Shown: positions 1-13,100, numbered from the stretch's first letter. The stretch is DNA of 64,000 nt from Solicoccozyma terricola (GCA_001600875.1 BCLD01000018.1:684689-748688), one strand, 5' to 3'. The notes: a model not told the origin generated them from the sequence alone. Numbers and translations: made by a program.

Positions 1-119
1 ATATACCTGATGCATTCTCATCACTATTATCATTCTCTATTCCTTCTGTCAGTGGGAATTCCAATCCCACAACAACAACAGCAACAACATCTACCTCCTC
101 CTCCTCCTCATTCACAAAC

Positions 120-2955
120 ATGTCTTCTACATCTACATTCAATAAATCGCAACATCTCTCCATGGCGGAACAAGCGATGATAAAACAGACAAAGGAGAAG
201 GAGCGAGAGGAGAAGGAGAGGTTCATGTTTGATTTTGGACAATTAGGTGGGATAGGTGACGGTGGTGGGGTGGGAGAATCGTCGGTGACGTCGGGGAAGG
301 TAGGAGGAGGAGGTGGAGTACCGGGTCCGATATCGGATTTGAAAGTCAATAGTGACTTGGTCAGATCTAAAGGCGATTATGGAATACCATCTACCTCAAT
401 TCCCAATCCAACCAATACGAATATTCTCGAATCGAATCAAATAAATAATGCTAGATCGAAACGATTAGAAGATTTTCAAGATGTTTGGGAAACTCCAATT
501 CGACTTGATCCTCCTTTGGTGATTTCGTCAAATGTAACTACAACCTCATCATCATCATTACAACGTGGTACCGATACGAATTCTGATAAAAGGGGTAAAG
601 ATCCTTGGGACTTTGATGAGTTGAATTCTTCTGTTCGCGATGATGCGAGTGGCAGTGGTAGTGGTAGTGGTGGTGGTGGTATTGGGATATTTCAAGGAGA
701 TGAAGATGTTCTGGGAATGTTAAGTCGACCTGTTGATCATTTCGTTAACAAGGATTCGGAATCACGTCCTGTGGTTACGGAAGTAAAGGATAGGAAGGAA
801 TGGAAGTCGAATTCTCAATCATTGGAAGAACGAGAACGAAGGGTTCAACCATCATCATCATCCTCCTCCTCATCATCATCATTATCACTTCCCAATCCCA
901 GACCATCTTCTTCAACTCGGAACACTCAGAAACGCACATCTCCACCTCCTCATGTTCTAGGACGGATAGTTGAAATGGGATTCTCCGTCGATCAAGCTAA
1001 ACGGGCGTTGGCGTCTACGGAGGGAGGGTTGAATGTAGAAGCTGCGATTGAGATCCTATTATCGAGTGATGGTGATTCGGGACAGATTGACACGACGACG
1101 GCGACGACGGGAGATCGGGATATAGACAGGGAAAGAGAAGCTGAGATGAAACGACGACGAAGAAGAAATGGACCGACTAGAGAATCAATATCCGCTGATG
1201 GATCTGGAACGAACTCGCCTTTAGGGATAGATGCTGATAGGTTGTTGAATCAAGCTACGGAGATTGGGAAGGGCTTTTTAGGGAAAGCGAGTGGGTTGTG
1301 GAGTGTTGGTAAGGAGAGGGCGATGAAGGTTTACGAGGAGAGGACGGCTGCGTCTGTTGTTGCGGCGGCGGCGGGAGGGGGAACAGGTAGAGAAGGGAAT
1401 GGAAGACCGAAATGGATGGTTGATTCTCCTGTCGATGAGGATCAAGGCAGGTTTGGTGGAGATGATGGGAGAAGTAGGTCGAGGGTGGATGAAGAGGAAT
1501 ATAAAGAAGGGAGATGGGATGATGATGCTATTCTCAGTGGTGGGAAATCAACACCACGTTCTAATGGCACCCCATTACAACGGGAATCGATTAGAGCCTC
1601 ATCTCGATCCACGCCTGTCGTGGATCGCACGTCGACTCCCACGACCTCTTTAGACATGTCAGTCAAGGAAAAAACGACGGCGCTGTTCAACGACGCTTCA
1701 CCCGTCTATCGATCTGCAGCTCGTCGAAAACCGGTATCTGGCCGAGAAACGCCTCGATCTTCAACCCCGTCGGTGGCACCGACTCCTATCCGACCACCCT
1801 CTCCACTTCGAGTCCGACCAATCATCTCCATCGCACCTTCTCAAACTACCAACTCGGCCAAACACAAGACCCTCGGAAACGATCATTTCAAACTAGGGAA
1901 ATTCGCCGAGGCTGTGATCGCGTATTCGAAAGCGATCGATGCGTTACCTGATGGTCATCTCCTCAATATTCCCTTGCGCAATAATCGAGCGACTGCGTAT
2001 TTGAAATCTGGAGGTCATAACGAGGCTATTCAAGATTGCACCATTGTCATCGAAGTGATTGGGCTTGAATATCTCCCTGCAAAGGAACAAGCGCTGCCTG
2101 TTGAGATGAAAGAGGTGAAATTAGCGGATTCGCTGGTCAAAGCGTTGAATAAAAGAGCGACGGGTCATGAGATGGCTGAGAAATGGGATCTTGCCAAGGG
2201 GGATTGGGAGACGTTATTACGTGTCTTGAGTGGTGGAGTAGGTGCGGAAGTAGGTGCGGAGAGAGTGGTCAAGGAGAAAGCTCAGGCGATGGAGGGTTTG
2301 GGAAGGTGTAAGAAGATGGAAGACGTGCTGAAGGGAACCGTCAAACCCGTCGTATCAACTGGACAAAGGACGAAACCACCAACAAGAAGCTCAACACCTG
2401 CGAATCCAGACTCATCAGCTGCTGTTTCTCGACTACGTCTTGCTGCCGAAGTTCAAGACAAGGAAGATAATCTTCGACTCGCGTTGAAGGATACGACGGA
2501 TGCTAGATTACTCGCTTGGTCTTCTGGCAAGGAAACGAATCTTCGTGCGCTGTTGAGCTCATTGGATGGTGTTCTGGGAGGAGACGAGGGTTGGAAAGCG
2601 CTAGGAATCAAGAAGCTAGGAATGGCGGATCTCATTACGGATAAACAGGTCAAGTTGGGGTACATGAAGGTTATTGGCAAGGTTCATCCTGATAAGGTGG
2701 GTTGTTGGGGGGGTTTCTGTCGGGGTTTCTGTATGGGTGCGGGCGTGGGCATGGTAGCTGATGAACGGACGGCGAATTGCAGCTGAACACGACGACGACG
2801 ACGCTCGAGCAGAGGATGATAGCGAATGGAGTGTTCGGGACATTGAATGAGGCGTGAGTGTGGGAGTGTGAAGATCGCTGGTTGGTTACAACGACCTGAC
2901 GTGCTGTTGGATGTGCGTGTGCCTCTCCGCCAGATGGCATGCCTTCCAGGGGTAG
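120..2955 (+). CDS. Auxilin-like clathrin-uncoating J protein (UBA-TPR-J domain, Swa2-like)
   Basis: Auxilin-type cochaperone that brings Hsp70 to clathrin-coated vesicles for uncoating. Exons join as 120-2696, 2783-2853 and 2934-2955, giving 889 residues with consistent phase. Seen: a disordered Ser/Gly-rich N-terminus, a UBA domain near residues 278-318 (VEMGFSVDQAKRAL), three TPR-like helices pairs near 580-700 (LGNDHFKLGKFAEAVIAYSK), and a C-terminal J domain carrying the HPD motif (KVHPDK) exactly at the end of exon 1. Exon 2 supplies the last J helix (LEQRMIANGVFGTLNEA) and the 22-nt exon 3 ends in AWHAFQG, the usual auxilin terminus. UBA-TPR-J order is that of yeast Swa2/Aux1. The start is the first in-frame ATG after a CAACAA-rich leader. 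Reading exon 1 through its stop would destroy the J domain, so the two small introns are needed. Confidence 0.88.
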
Positions 2956-3195
2956 CTGTGAGACGATGGGGGCCCAGCTGGAGGATGTGGTGGTCGTTGT
3001 ACATGGAGTCCTCCTCGCCACCCTGACCATGATTCGCCACCGCGCTTCCCTCACGCGCTTCCATCCGCGTCCCGGTGGTTGTTGACTTAAGCGCACAAAA
3101 AAGTATCCAGAGCGCTCAGTCCATTGTTGGTGGTCACAGGCAGTAGTTGGTCGACGTCGAGCTGCTGCCACATATTCCATCGCACATTCGCAGTC

Positions 3196-5093
3196 ATGGC
3201 TTCTTTCGTACTACCACCTCTGCACGACAATCAGGACGGGTCATGGGGTCCCAGCACTTCCTCCACTCCGTCTCATTTCAAGGAGTATGTTTCGGCGCAG
3301 GCCCCCCCCCCCCCCCCCTTACTCCCACCTATCCTGACGAACACTCACAACTGACACCCACCATCACCATCCCCCTCTCCCACACAGCATTCCTTACGTC
3401 CCATACTCCAAATCTGACAAAATCACCCACGTCGCCGACTGGTCCGAGGCCGCCTCAGCCGCTGAAGCTGCCTCTCGCGCTCGTGGACCTACACGAGGTC
3501 GTCGAGAAGCATACGGTGCTTCTTCTTCCGCAGCAGCAGCTTTCGGATACGTTCACGATGAAGATGAGAAGAGTTTCTCGTTGGTTGATTCGGGTAGGGC
3601 TGCTGCTCAGATGTCAGCGAGGGGACGAGGTGGTGGATTGTTGGGTGGAAGAGGTAGAGGTAGAGGAGGGTTTGCGGCTAGAGGAGCGGTTAGAGGTGGT
3701 AGAGGAGGATTGGGAAATTCTGGAAGGGGCAGTGATAGGGGTGGTTACGGCGGTGCTTATAGAGGAGGTAGAGGGAGGGGTGGTTATAATTCATGGGATA
3801 AGGTGAGTTGGTGGAGGGGAGTCGAATGCATTCCAACTCAAATTCAAGTGGTAGTTTCAATCTGACCCATGGTTTGTCCCCATTCATCGTTGCGGAAACT
3901 TTCTCCCCTCCCATCAGCCACAACGAATCCGCGACTCCTCAGTCACCATCGGACCAGAGTGGCAAATGCTCGATGAGATCACTTTCACCCGTCTTCAAAA
4001 ACTGTCTCTCCCGGTTCAAGAACCAGTGGATCTGTGAGTTTTTGCCTTTTTTTCCTTTTCTTCGCCTCGCCTCCACGAAACATACCTGTTCACATGACTG
4101 ATATGAGATGGTGTGGCTTGATAGATCCCTGCATGGTACGATCTACTCTTATGACAAGTCGTTCGATGCTGTCAACACCAAGAACGAGAAACCATTGCAA
4201 ACTATTGATATGGTCAAATACAACACAACTACAAGCGAAGATCCTGTCATCTTGGAGGTGAGCATGGTTTTCTGTTATAATCATGTGCAAGTGGTGCTTG
4301 TTTATTGATTTGATGATACCCCCGAACCCACAGCACGCAAGCAAGAACGACGCACAGGTATTCGCTACCGATGCGATTCTTTCAGTTCTCATGGTCGCTC
4401 CGCGAAGTGTGAATTCTTGGGATATCGTGATTGGAAAGGAGAATGGCAAGATATATCTTGATAAGCGAGAGGGAGGCGCTTTCGGTGATTAGCTTCTCCG
4501 GTATGTGGTATTTCCAAAAGAATCATTTTGGCTGACGTTGGTGGGCATTTTTCTTCCTTCGAAATGGTAGATTTCCTCACCGTCAACGAGAACGCTGCGG
4601 ATCCACCGGCCGATACCGAAAAACCAGAAGATATCAACTCACCTGGATCCCTATCTCTCGAAGCTACCTACATCAACGCCAATTTCGCTTGTCAAGTCGT
4701 CGATGATACCAAACGCAAGGCGTTCAAAAACCCGAATCCGTTCTATTCGACTGACGAGACTGAGCCATTGGCGTCTTGTGCGTATAGGTACAGGAAGTTC
4801 GATCTGTCGCTGCCGTCCGAGGAAGAGGAGCTCAGCATGATTGTTAGGACCGAGGTCACCGCTTACCAAGGGAAGAGGGATCAATACATCACTGTAAAGG
4901 CGTTGAATGAGTTTGATAGTAAAGCTCAGGGAAGTGGAAAAGCTCCGGATTGGAGGACAAAGCTCGATGCGCAGAGAGGTGCGGTAGTCGCCACTGAGAT
5001 GAAGAACAATTCGGCCAAGTTGGCAAGATGGGCGACCCAGAGTTTGTTGGCTGGTGCGGAAATGATGAAGGTTGGGTGAGTCACGGTGGCGCT

Positions 5094-5129
<36 letters not shown>

Positions 5130-5560
5130 GGAAGGGAGTGGACGGGAGTGTCGGATTCTGAAACTGTTTGAACTGATGTTTGGGATTTCCACGTTGCGAA
5201 ATCAGATTCGTCTCTCGAGCCAACCCGAAAGACGCACAACGTCATATCATCGTTGGCGTTCAATCCTTCAAGCCAAAGGAGTTTGCTCAATCTATGAACA
5301 TCTCTTTGAACAATGGATGGGGTATTGTTCGTATGATTGTTGATTTGGTCAACAAGCAGCCAGACGGTCGATATGTATTGGTCAAGGACCCAAACAATGT
5401 GAGTTTGCTATGGCCACACTGTGCTTGCCTCGGGACGATGCTGACGACTCGACCAACCCCCGCGCAGCCCTTTGTCCGCCTATACGCTGTCCCATCCAAC
5501 GCGTTCGACCCTGTTGAGGAGGAGGGCGAGGAGGAGGAGGAGGGAGAGGAGGAGGAGTAG
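3196..5560 (+). CDS. Translation initiation factor eIF3 subunit D (eIF3d, Moe1 homologue)
   Basis: Subunit of the eIF3 complex, known in other eukaryotes to bind the mRNA cap on selected transcripts. Eight exons (3196-3284, 3388-3802, 3918-4033, 4125-4257, 4334-4484, 4571-5075, 5206-5398, 5468-5560) give 564 residues, the usual family length. Seen: the N-terminal eIF3d block (IPYVPYSKSDK, VADWSEAA), an Arg-Gly-rich stretch near residues 105-165, then the conserved core: RIRDSSVTIGPEW, YDKSFDAVNTKNEKPL, FLTVNENAADPP, WGIVRMIVDLVNKQPDG, KDPNNPFVRLYAVP. The tail is acidic (EEEGEEEEEGEEEE). Saccharomyces cerevisiae lacks this subunit, so it argues against a budding yeast. Intron 1 holds a poly-C run and intron 6 a 35-base poly-G run; neither affects coding. 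Confidence 0.95.
5094..5128 (+). repeat. Poly-G tract of 35 in eIF3d intron 6
   Basis: Uninterrupted run of 35 G on the sense strand, 19 nt after the GTGAGT donor. It lies wholly inside the intron 5076-5205. Its exact length may not be reliable, because homopolymers of this kind sit at most gaps in this assembly. Confidence 0.9.
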
Positions 5561-5726
5561 AGCTGATGGGATTTGTAGTAGTTGGTTCGAGGGGTTGCCA
5601 CTATAAATTACATAAGTCACGTGGACATCGACCCTTCGCTTTTGTAACCGGGCAAGTGGTCCATCTACAACTAACAACTACAACGACAACTACGACAACT
5701 CATACATACCACTACATCACATCACA

Positions 5727-6685
5727 ATGTCTGCTGCTATCCCAACTGCCACCAACGTTTCCGAATCGGCCGTCATCACCGCTGTGGGTATTCGTTGGGG
5801 GATTGCAACAATTGGGAATCTTCTCGTTCTGACGGAATCCAACAACTCTTCATCCTTCAATTCAGCCCCTTACCGAAGTATGGCACTTGATCAAGTTGCA
5901 CTGTAAGCATCCTCAACCAGATATTGCCTTCAAATGTCTCGCTGACTAGACTCAAGGGCCATTCTAGCTTTCGCTGATTGGTGGACCAAGCTCAAGTCCG
6001 CTGAGAAAGTCAAGGGAGTCAGCGATGAGACTGATATCGTCAAGTGGACTTTCAAGGTTAGTTCATTCTCTCTCTCTATAGCACCGCACACCGATCACTT
6101 ATTGAATCTTTGGGGGACGGATATAGGACGGTACGGTTCAAGAAGTCAAGATGGAAGAACACAGCGTATGTTCATTCCCTCCGAGTCTACACCATACCCA
6201 ATCTCCCCATCCTGAATCAAATCATCACGCTCCTTTGATATTACCAGACTCTCGACCATAAGATTACATACAGTATCATCACCTCTTCTCCAGCTCTCAC
6301 TTACACCTCGGCTTTGAGCACCATCACTTGTTACGCTGGTATGTCGAACTCTGCATAGATCAATTCTTACCGTCCTTTTAGCAAGCCGAGACGAGTACTG
6401 AGATGGATTGCACCTCACCTATTTGATGACCATCATTAGTCACTTCTGGTCCAGAGGAAGGATCTACTTTCGTTCAATGGAACTCGTGGTTCTCTTCTGA
6501 TGCTGATGCCGGTACGTTCTTGGTCTAAACGCAAAAGAGGTATTTTGAAACGAAAACCAAAACTGACGTGAGATGGTTATGGGCGGGGGGATGGATGTGA
6601 TTGTTGAATAGGTGTCGTTCAAGATGCAAAGTTCAAGAGGAGGGATGCGTTGGCTGATTTGGCCAAGGCTGTTTCGAAGAAGTAA
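5727..6685 (+). CDS. Small SRPBCC/Bet v1-like (START-fold) protein
   Basis: Predicted 152-residue soluble protein of the SRPBCC superfamily (polyketide cyclase/Bet v1-like hydrophobic-ligand fold); ligand and role unknown. Seven small exons: 5727-5783, 5866-5902, 5968-6056, 6127-6165, 6248-6338, 6440-6511, 6612-6685, all phases consistent. The N-terminal strand and first helix read SAVITAPLTEVWHLIKLHSF, followed by ADWWTKLKSAEKVKGVSDE, then alternating beta strands (IVKWTFKDGTVQEVKMEEHS, KITYSIITSSPALTYTSALS) and a final long helix (RRDALADLAKAVSKK), which is the expected topology. No signal peptide or membrane segment. Family assignment rests on this pattern, not on a search. The acceptor at 5865 and the one at 5967 were chosen because they restore the helix-strand register. 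Confidence 0.72.
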
Positions 6686-6963
6686 TATGATCTGGGAAAC
6701 AGATATCGGATATGCAAATCGATGAGGAGTGATATGAAAGGGGGACGGACGAAAGAGTCGTAACTCGGAAGTTTCAGGGGGTTGTCTGTGTTTGAAAGGA
6801 TTTTTTTTCCTTTTCTTTTCCTGTATCGTAAACTTGGGTTCAAATGCGTGTGAGACAAGTCTGGGAAATTAATCAGAATATATATCGAAAATAATCAATC
6901 GTCATATGTCGTCTAGATCTTCATTCCCGTCCTATGCGCACTCTCCCTCCATAAAGACATCGT

Positions 6964-8523
6964 CTATATTCCCTCACACCAACTCTCAATCTCCCTTTCC
7001 CATTTCTTCTCTTCCTCACTAAGCATAGTTCTCATCATCTCAAACGAAGTCATATTCTTCATATCGAAGAGAATCGTCCGTATTCGGGTTTTCATCCGGT
7101 TGTTATCGATCTTATTTGATGGATTGATTGGATTCGTGGTTTGGAAGTGGTGCAAGGTGTACAAGATTGAAGCTAGAAGATCAGGTTCGAGTAATGGAGA
7201 AATGAGATTGAAAAGATGGGATGAAGAAGTTGTCTATTTTTTTGAGAAAACCCCAAAGAAGAAGGAAAATAAATCGAGAGTCAATCTACGACTGGAAAAG
7301 AAACCTAGGAAAGGAAAAACTTGGGAGAAAGAAAAACCGTCCAAAAACTCACCACCAACAATTCCAATCTAGACTCCTCATTTCCTCTTTCCCAATCTAA
7401 TATCCACTCCAACCCGGAATTCCATATTCTCAATTCTCTTTCCTCTTGATACACAGTAGTATCACCCGATATAGCAGACGATTTAACAGGGACATCAGCA
7501 TCAACGTAATTTCGTTTCTTCGTTGATCGGGTTTCTTTAAGCGATGAGAACGATTCGATTCGAGGTTGAGAAGGTGTGGGTGAGGTACTTGATCCTGCGA
7601 TTGCGTTGATTGGGATGATATTGGAGGTGGTGCTGCCGGAGGAGGTCGTGTTGGTTGTCGTTGAGGGAGCAGTGGGAAGGGTGGAAAATCGATCTACGAT
7701 ACGTATTGGGATGGATATCGGTTTGGTTGATGATTGGGAAGCTGTTGTTGTTGAGGAGTCGATGACTGTAGATGGTGATTTTTGGATTGTGGTCGAGTTT
7801 GGTTTTGAAGCTGATCCACCACCGATTGGGAGAGAAGGAAGGGACTCTAGTTCTTCTTTAGCTGCTGTATTCATCGGTTCAATTGATAAGATCCTTTCCA
7901 GATCTTTTCCATTAACATGTCCAAAATCCCCGATCAGTTGTGCGAAAAGGTGGTGTGTTGCACCACAACGAGAAGAAAGAAGCAACTCACCTTGTCGAGC
8001 ACCAACTACATCCCCTATTTCCTTCCTCCCAGTCGCTCGTCTGAACAACGCCTTGACATTCTTTTGATTACCTGGGATTGAGAGAACGGAGGTACAATCT
8101 CTGATTGCGTCTGACCATCTGATCAGTGGGTGGGTGGGGTGGGGGGAAGAGATAGCAGAGTCATTGTTGATGGGCTGGAACGAGCTGGGACATGTGAACC
8201 AAATGCTCTCACTTCTCGAGTTTAAGATACGCTTGGGATCGGTTAAGAAGCGGTGCTGGATCTGAGGGATTGAGGACAGATGACGTTGTATAATGGCCTG
8301 AGTGGATGTCCCCCCAGCGTCAGTCCCGGTAGACATCGACGATGTAACCCGATGCCATACCGATTGCTTCTACCCATTTCCCTTTCTTGTAGGACGCGTT
8401 GCCCTGATGATGGTGCGGACCGATGAGCTGGACGATGACGATCTAGATGATGGTGGGCAGGAGAGAGGAGCTCACCTGGTCCTTTGCGTGGGCTGCTGCG
8501 ACGGTGTCGACGGTGTGTGCCAT
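6964..8523 (-). CDS. RPAP3-like TPR cochaperone (R2TP/Hsp90-associated)
   Basis: TPR protein resembling RPAP3/SPAG1-type R2TP cochaperones. Six exons on the minus strand: 8476-8523, 8361-8403, 8213-8297, 7991-8118, 7353-7903, 6964-7233; phases agree. Seen: three TPR helix pairs near residues 17-100 (GNASYKKGKWVEAIGHYTTS, LLNRSQAYLKLEKWSDAIRD, KNVKALFRRATGRKEIG), a Ser/Thr-rich linker, and a C-terminal helical domain (FNLISPLLEPDLLASILYTL, ending KWEREIESWCEGI) resembling the RPAP3 C-terminal domain that binds RUVBL1/2. The first ATG lies 146 bp from the divergent SAM-carrier start, so the two probably share a promoter. The linker exon would be misread as a separate ORF starting near 8336; the TPR register shows the real upstream exons. 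Confidence 0.8.
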
Positions 8524-8669
8524 GCTGGGTATGGGTGTATGTGGACGGTGCCGCTGTCCGTCGTCGCTATTCCTTCCCGACTTGGAAAGCCTCGCTCGTG
8601 ACATCGCCATCCCACTCCGACCTTGGTTCGACTCAACATCCCCAGCAGTCGCAACCACTCACTCAGACG
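8524..8669. promoter_or_regulatory. Short bidirectional promoter, RPAP3-like / SAM carrier
   Basis: Only 146 bp separate the two divergent start codons, so both promoters and both 5' leaders must sit here or overlap the first exons. I see no clear TATA box. Confidence 0.5.
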
Positions 8670-9990
8670 ATGGAATACGAGGAAGCTATCGAGGTTTATC
8701 GGTCCATCCCTTTCAACCATGCATTACCAGTACGTCACTCTCTCTCCCTCCTCGCCATCCCTTGCCCCAAGTAACCCCCACCCCAACGCTGATCACGTCG
8801 ACAACGTAGTCAGGCGCAATAGCAGGACTATCCGTAGATTTACTCTTCTTTCCTCTCGATACGGTCAAGACGAGATTACAATCATCGAAAGGGTTTTGGA
8901 ATGCAGGAGGGTTCAAGGGGATATATAGGGGAGTAGGTTCAGTGGGTGTCGGTGGTGCTCCTGGAGGTGAGTCAAGCTTTGAAAACAAAAGTATATGGGG
9001 AAGAGGGTGAGCGAGCTGATCGTCGTACAACAATTTGTGATATGCAGCCGCGGCGTTCTTCACGACTTATGAAACGTTGAAAGAACGATTACCTCAATGG
9101 TCGAGTACTTTGAGGGAATCATCAGCATTAACTCATATGACAGCCGCATCTGGTGGTGAACTCGTACGTCGTTCATTTTCGTTTCCCCTTTTTTTTCCCC
9201 CAACTCCCATCGACAAGGATAGAAAACTGATGAGCAGTCTCACCCACCATTCCTCGTTCTCTCTCCAGGTCGCTTGCTTGATCAGAGTTCCAACTGAAGT
9301 AGTCAAATCTTTGACTCAAACATCTGCATATGGTCTTGCACCGAATAAAACATCGAGTTTAGAGAGTGCTAAAGTATTATTGAGGAGTGAAGGGATACGA
9401 GGGTTTTATCGTGGATTCGGAATCACCGTTACTCGAGAGGTTAGTTCATTTTCCTCGTCGTCTTTCATCCCTACTATAAGAAGCTGACGAGCTTAACAAC
9501 TGGTTCGTGCAATTTAGATTCCATTCACATCAATCCAATTCCCATTATACGAATACCTCAAATCTACTCTATCACGTAGATATCTACCAAATGGTAGAAA
9601 ACCTCTGCCACATGAAGCAGCAGGATGTGGGATGATAGCTGGTGGTGTAGGCGCCGCACTGACGACGCCGTTGGATGTAGTCAAGACGAGGGTCATGTTG
9701 GAAGTTAAGGTACGTCTTTATCACGCCTGCGTTTGAGCTTACCGTGGGATAATACTGAGCCGTGGTGGTGGTGGCTGGTGGTGGTACAGGACGCATCTGG
9801 GAAAAGATCATCTGGAATGTCAACATCTTTCCTATCGATTCCATCAAGGTTAATCTCGATCGCATCGAATGAAGGTGTTGGAGCGTTGTTTTCAGGGGTT
9901 ATTCCGAGGACGATATGGATTTCTTTGGGTGGAGCTGTGTTTTTAGGGGTTTATGAGGGTGCAGTGGACGTTTTCGCAGGGAGAATATGA
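8670..9990 (+). CDS. Mitochondrial S-adenosylmethionine carrier (Pet8/SLC25A26 type)
   Basis: Inner-membrane carrier that by family imports S-adenosylmethionine into mitochondria. Six exons (8670-8729, 8810-8966, 9048-9163, 9269-9439, 9518-9709, 9790-9990) give 298 residues, close to the family norm. Seen: three mitochondrial-carrier repeats with signatures PLDTVKTRLQ, PTEVVKSLTQ and PLDVVKTRVM, each following a SGAIAGL/ASGGELV/GMIAGGVG helix, and the partner motifs GIYRGVG, GFYRGFG and ALFSGVIPR. The odd-numbered helix starts SGAIAGLSVDLLFFPLDTVK and AAFFTTYETLK are typical of the SAM branch. Substrate is inferred from resemblance to Pet8/SAMC. It converges on the kelch gene. Confidence 0.9.
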
Positions 9991-10174
9991 AAACCTCCAG
10001 TCATCTGCTGTTGGACCAGGACGAGATTAGAAGGGGGATCGGGAAAATCAGTTGTTATAGAATACGTAAGAAGAATCATAGCATCATAGCATTTGTTTCC
10101 TGCATTACAATTATATAAATATATTCACTACCCTTTTGATTTGGAAAGGCTAAGCGGACTCGTCAACAAGGCAC

Positions 10175-13100
10175 TCAGTCATCAATATCGTTGTTTTGAA
10201 ACGTTTCGTCAATCTCGAACGCGGTCTGACAGGGGGGGGGTTACGAAGTGTAGAGATCAGCAACGCGACGTCTCCAATAAGAAATAACCAACCCCCTACT
10301 AACCACTTGAGGTAAATACGCAGAAGCTGCCAATTCGAGACACCAAATGTCATCAAACACTGTGGTGCCGTTGTATCCACCCATCACGAAGAGGCGGGAG
10401 TCATGGGTGATGGATGTGTGATAGCCGCGACCGGATGGGAATTGACCGAATACCGCCTTCTTTTCCCAGGACAAGGTGACTGTGCGATTCCAGGAGCATG
10501 AGCTTGGAGGGCCATTAGCTATGTGGCAAGCAATTGATGCTCACCGAGATTGAGAAGAAGCATCTCTTGTGCGTACTTTTGACCTGAAGAGGATGTCAGG
10601 GTAGTCAGTGAGATGAAAACCGAATCAACCAGTACATGCGACTGACCGTCATGCCCACCAATCACGAACAGGTAGGACCCGACCTGCGTTGCTGTGTGAG
10701 ACAGCCTAGCGTGCTTGACTTCCGTTCTAACAAGAGTCCAGACCATGGATTCTGCGCAGGGTGAGACTGTCAGCAATGTGCCAACTCCCCGGAACTCCAA
10801 GACACACTCACTCAAATCCAATACGTGAACGTCAGAAAAACTCGCATGGCCGTCACTTCCTCCATATATCACCATCTTGTGCCCAACTAGGTTTGCCGTA
10901 TGATAACCCTTACTCGGCGGCACATCTCCCTTCGCCTCCCATTTCGACCACGACAAGCTTCGTGGGTCGCTGACGTCCAGTGCCCATACGTCATTCAAAG
11001 CCGCCTGACCGTTACCACCACCGAAGATGACGAGATAGTGAAGGTAGAGAACGGTACTATGTGCTCGCCGGGTAGGTGGCCACCCCGAACGGGCGGTCGA
11101 TATGTTGGGTTTACACCATTTGTTGGTGGCTGGGAGGAAAGTAGCGGTTGGAGATTCGTAAGCGTTGGCTTCTCCCCTCTCTTCAATTCGGTGCAGCCCA
11201 CTCACTGGTGTCGAATGCCCACACTTCGTTACTGTATTGCGCCCCGTCCCCTCCTCCAAAGACATACAGAAGCTTTCCGACAAGGGTGGTGGAATGCGCG
11301 CGTAGTCTGGGCAGCTTCTCACCCGATGCCTTGACTACAGACCAACCGAGAGTTTCTGCCGGTAAAAAAAGGGACAGACGTTATGAACGACCAGAGGACG
11401 TGGTCCAGCCACTGCTGCTCACCTGTGTCAAACTTCGCTACACCCGCCCAGCATCGTCTGATGTCCGTTCCACCTATCACGTATATCTTTTGGCCTACCA
11501 GGGTAGCCGTATGGGCACGAAGGGGTTGAGGAGGCGGCATGCCGTGGTATGGCATCTGATAAAAGTACATGGCTGCAAAAAAGAAAGCAAGTCAAACCCG
11601 CATTTAGGACAGGGAGCCAAGCGACCAATACTCACCTGACTTTGGGGCTCGTACAACCTTTGCATTCGGCAAGGACATCTCGACGGGTGCCCGCGCACTG
11701 GAGGGACTACCTGGCTCTTTGTCTCGTAACGCATGCCGCTTCGAGTGTCGTGGCAACGTGCTGCCGTCCTTACGAGGCGGACTGGCCCGACCGCTGTTTC
11801 CCAGCGATGGCTTCTCGTGTGCATCCCGAGCATTCGATGCCTTCCGACGTTGCCGCCACTCATCGCGCTCCTGATCAGCATCTCCCGACGTCTTGCTCAT
11901 CACAGTATCCTGGGTGGATTTTGTGTCCATGACTGTAGGATTCGAGCCATGTTCATGAGGCTCTCTGTGTTCTGGACGAGGAGGACCGCCGTGGTTTTCC
12001 AACCTTGTTACGTCCCTGCGAGATCGGCTAGATCGGCGACCGAGCGTTCCTCGTCGAGTCGGATCTTCGGATAGCGCCTCACCGCTGGACGAAGCGGTAG
12101 CATCTAGCGCGTCCGCCGTCCCAGCAGGTTCCGGTTCGGAACGATGACCGCGTGTTGGTGCAGCCATACCCAATGTGGATGCACGACGTCGTAGTCGACT
12201 TCGAGTACTACTTTTTCGACGCACGGCCTGTGCGGTATCGCCTTCGTTGGGTGGTGGGAGAGGGAAACGAGATGGGTCTGTGATCACGTTGGTATGTGAC
12301 GCCGACAACGACGCGGCTGTCGCCAGATCGCGAGTCGAAATCCTAGGAATAGGCATCCCCAATTTGTATGAAGACCGACGATTTTGCCCCCTAGTAATCG
12401 GAGCTATATTGGAGGAAGGTGCCATATTCTGATCTTCTTGCGCAGCTCCCTCAGCAGAAGCGTAAAATTCACTTTTGCGATTTTTCAACCTCGTTGCCAT
12501 TTTAACTTCAGCTGACGATTGAAACGGACTCTGGTCTTCTTCCTCGTCGACCGGGACTGCATGAAAAGCAGCTCGTACGGTGGTAGTTGGAGATGTAGAA
12601 ATCGTTGTCGATGAAATATTATTCTTGGTCTTCGGCAAATCATGGTCCTCGTGGCTGCGAGCACCGGACCGGGCGGATCCTGTATAACGACCAGCGGTTG
12701 TAGGTGTTGGAGGGGTAAGCGCTATCGCCGTATCCATTGATTCTAAATCCCGATGATCTTGAGACTGCCCGTTTGTAGGGAACGAGAACCCAAACGGATT
12801 AATAGTCTCTTTCGTTGGTGTTTTACCGTCATCAAAGGATGACTTGCCCGAATGTCTTAACACCGGACCAAGCGTTGCGAATGTTCTACTCGTTGGAAAT
12901 CCAATATCAACAACTACCTCTGCGTCTTCGTCTGTATATTCACGAGATTCACTCCCACTTATCCCTCCTGAATTTGTTCCGTCTTTACTGGAAGACCTAG
13001 ACCTGGAACGTGCGATTGATGTTGTATGAGACTGAAGTCGGGAACCAGAAGGAGACGTTGACGCTGTTGAACGATCGTTTGATTCTCTTCCACCTGTCAA

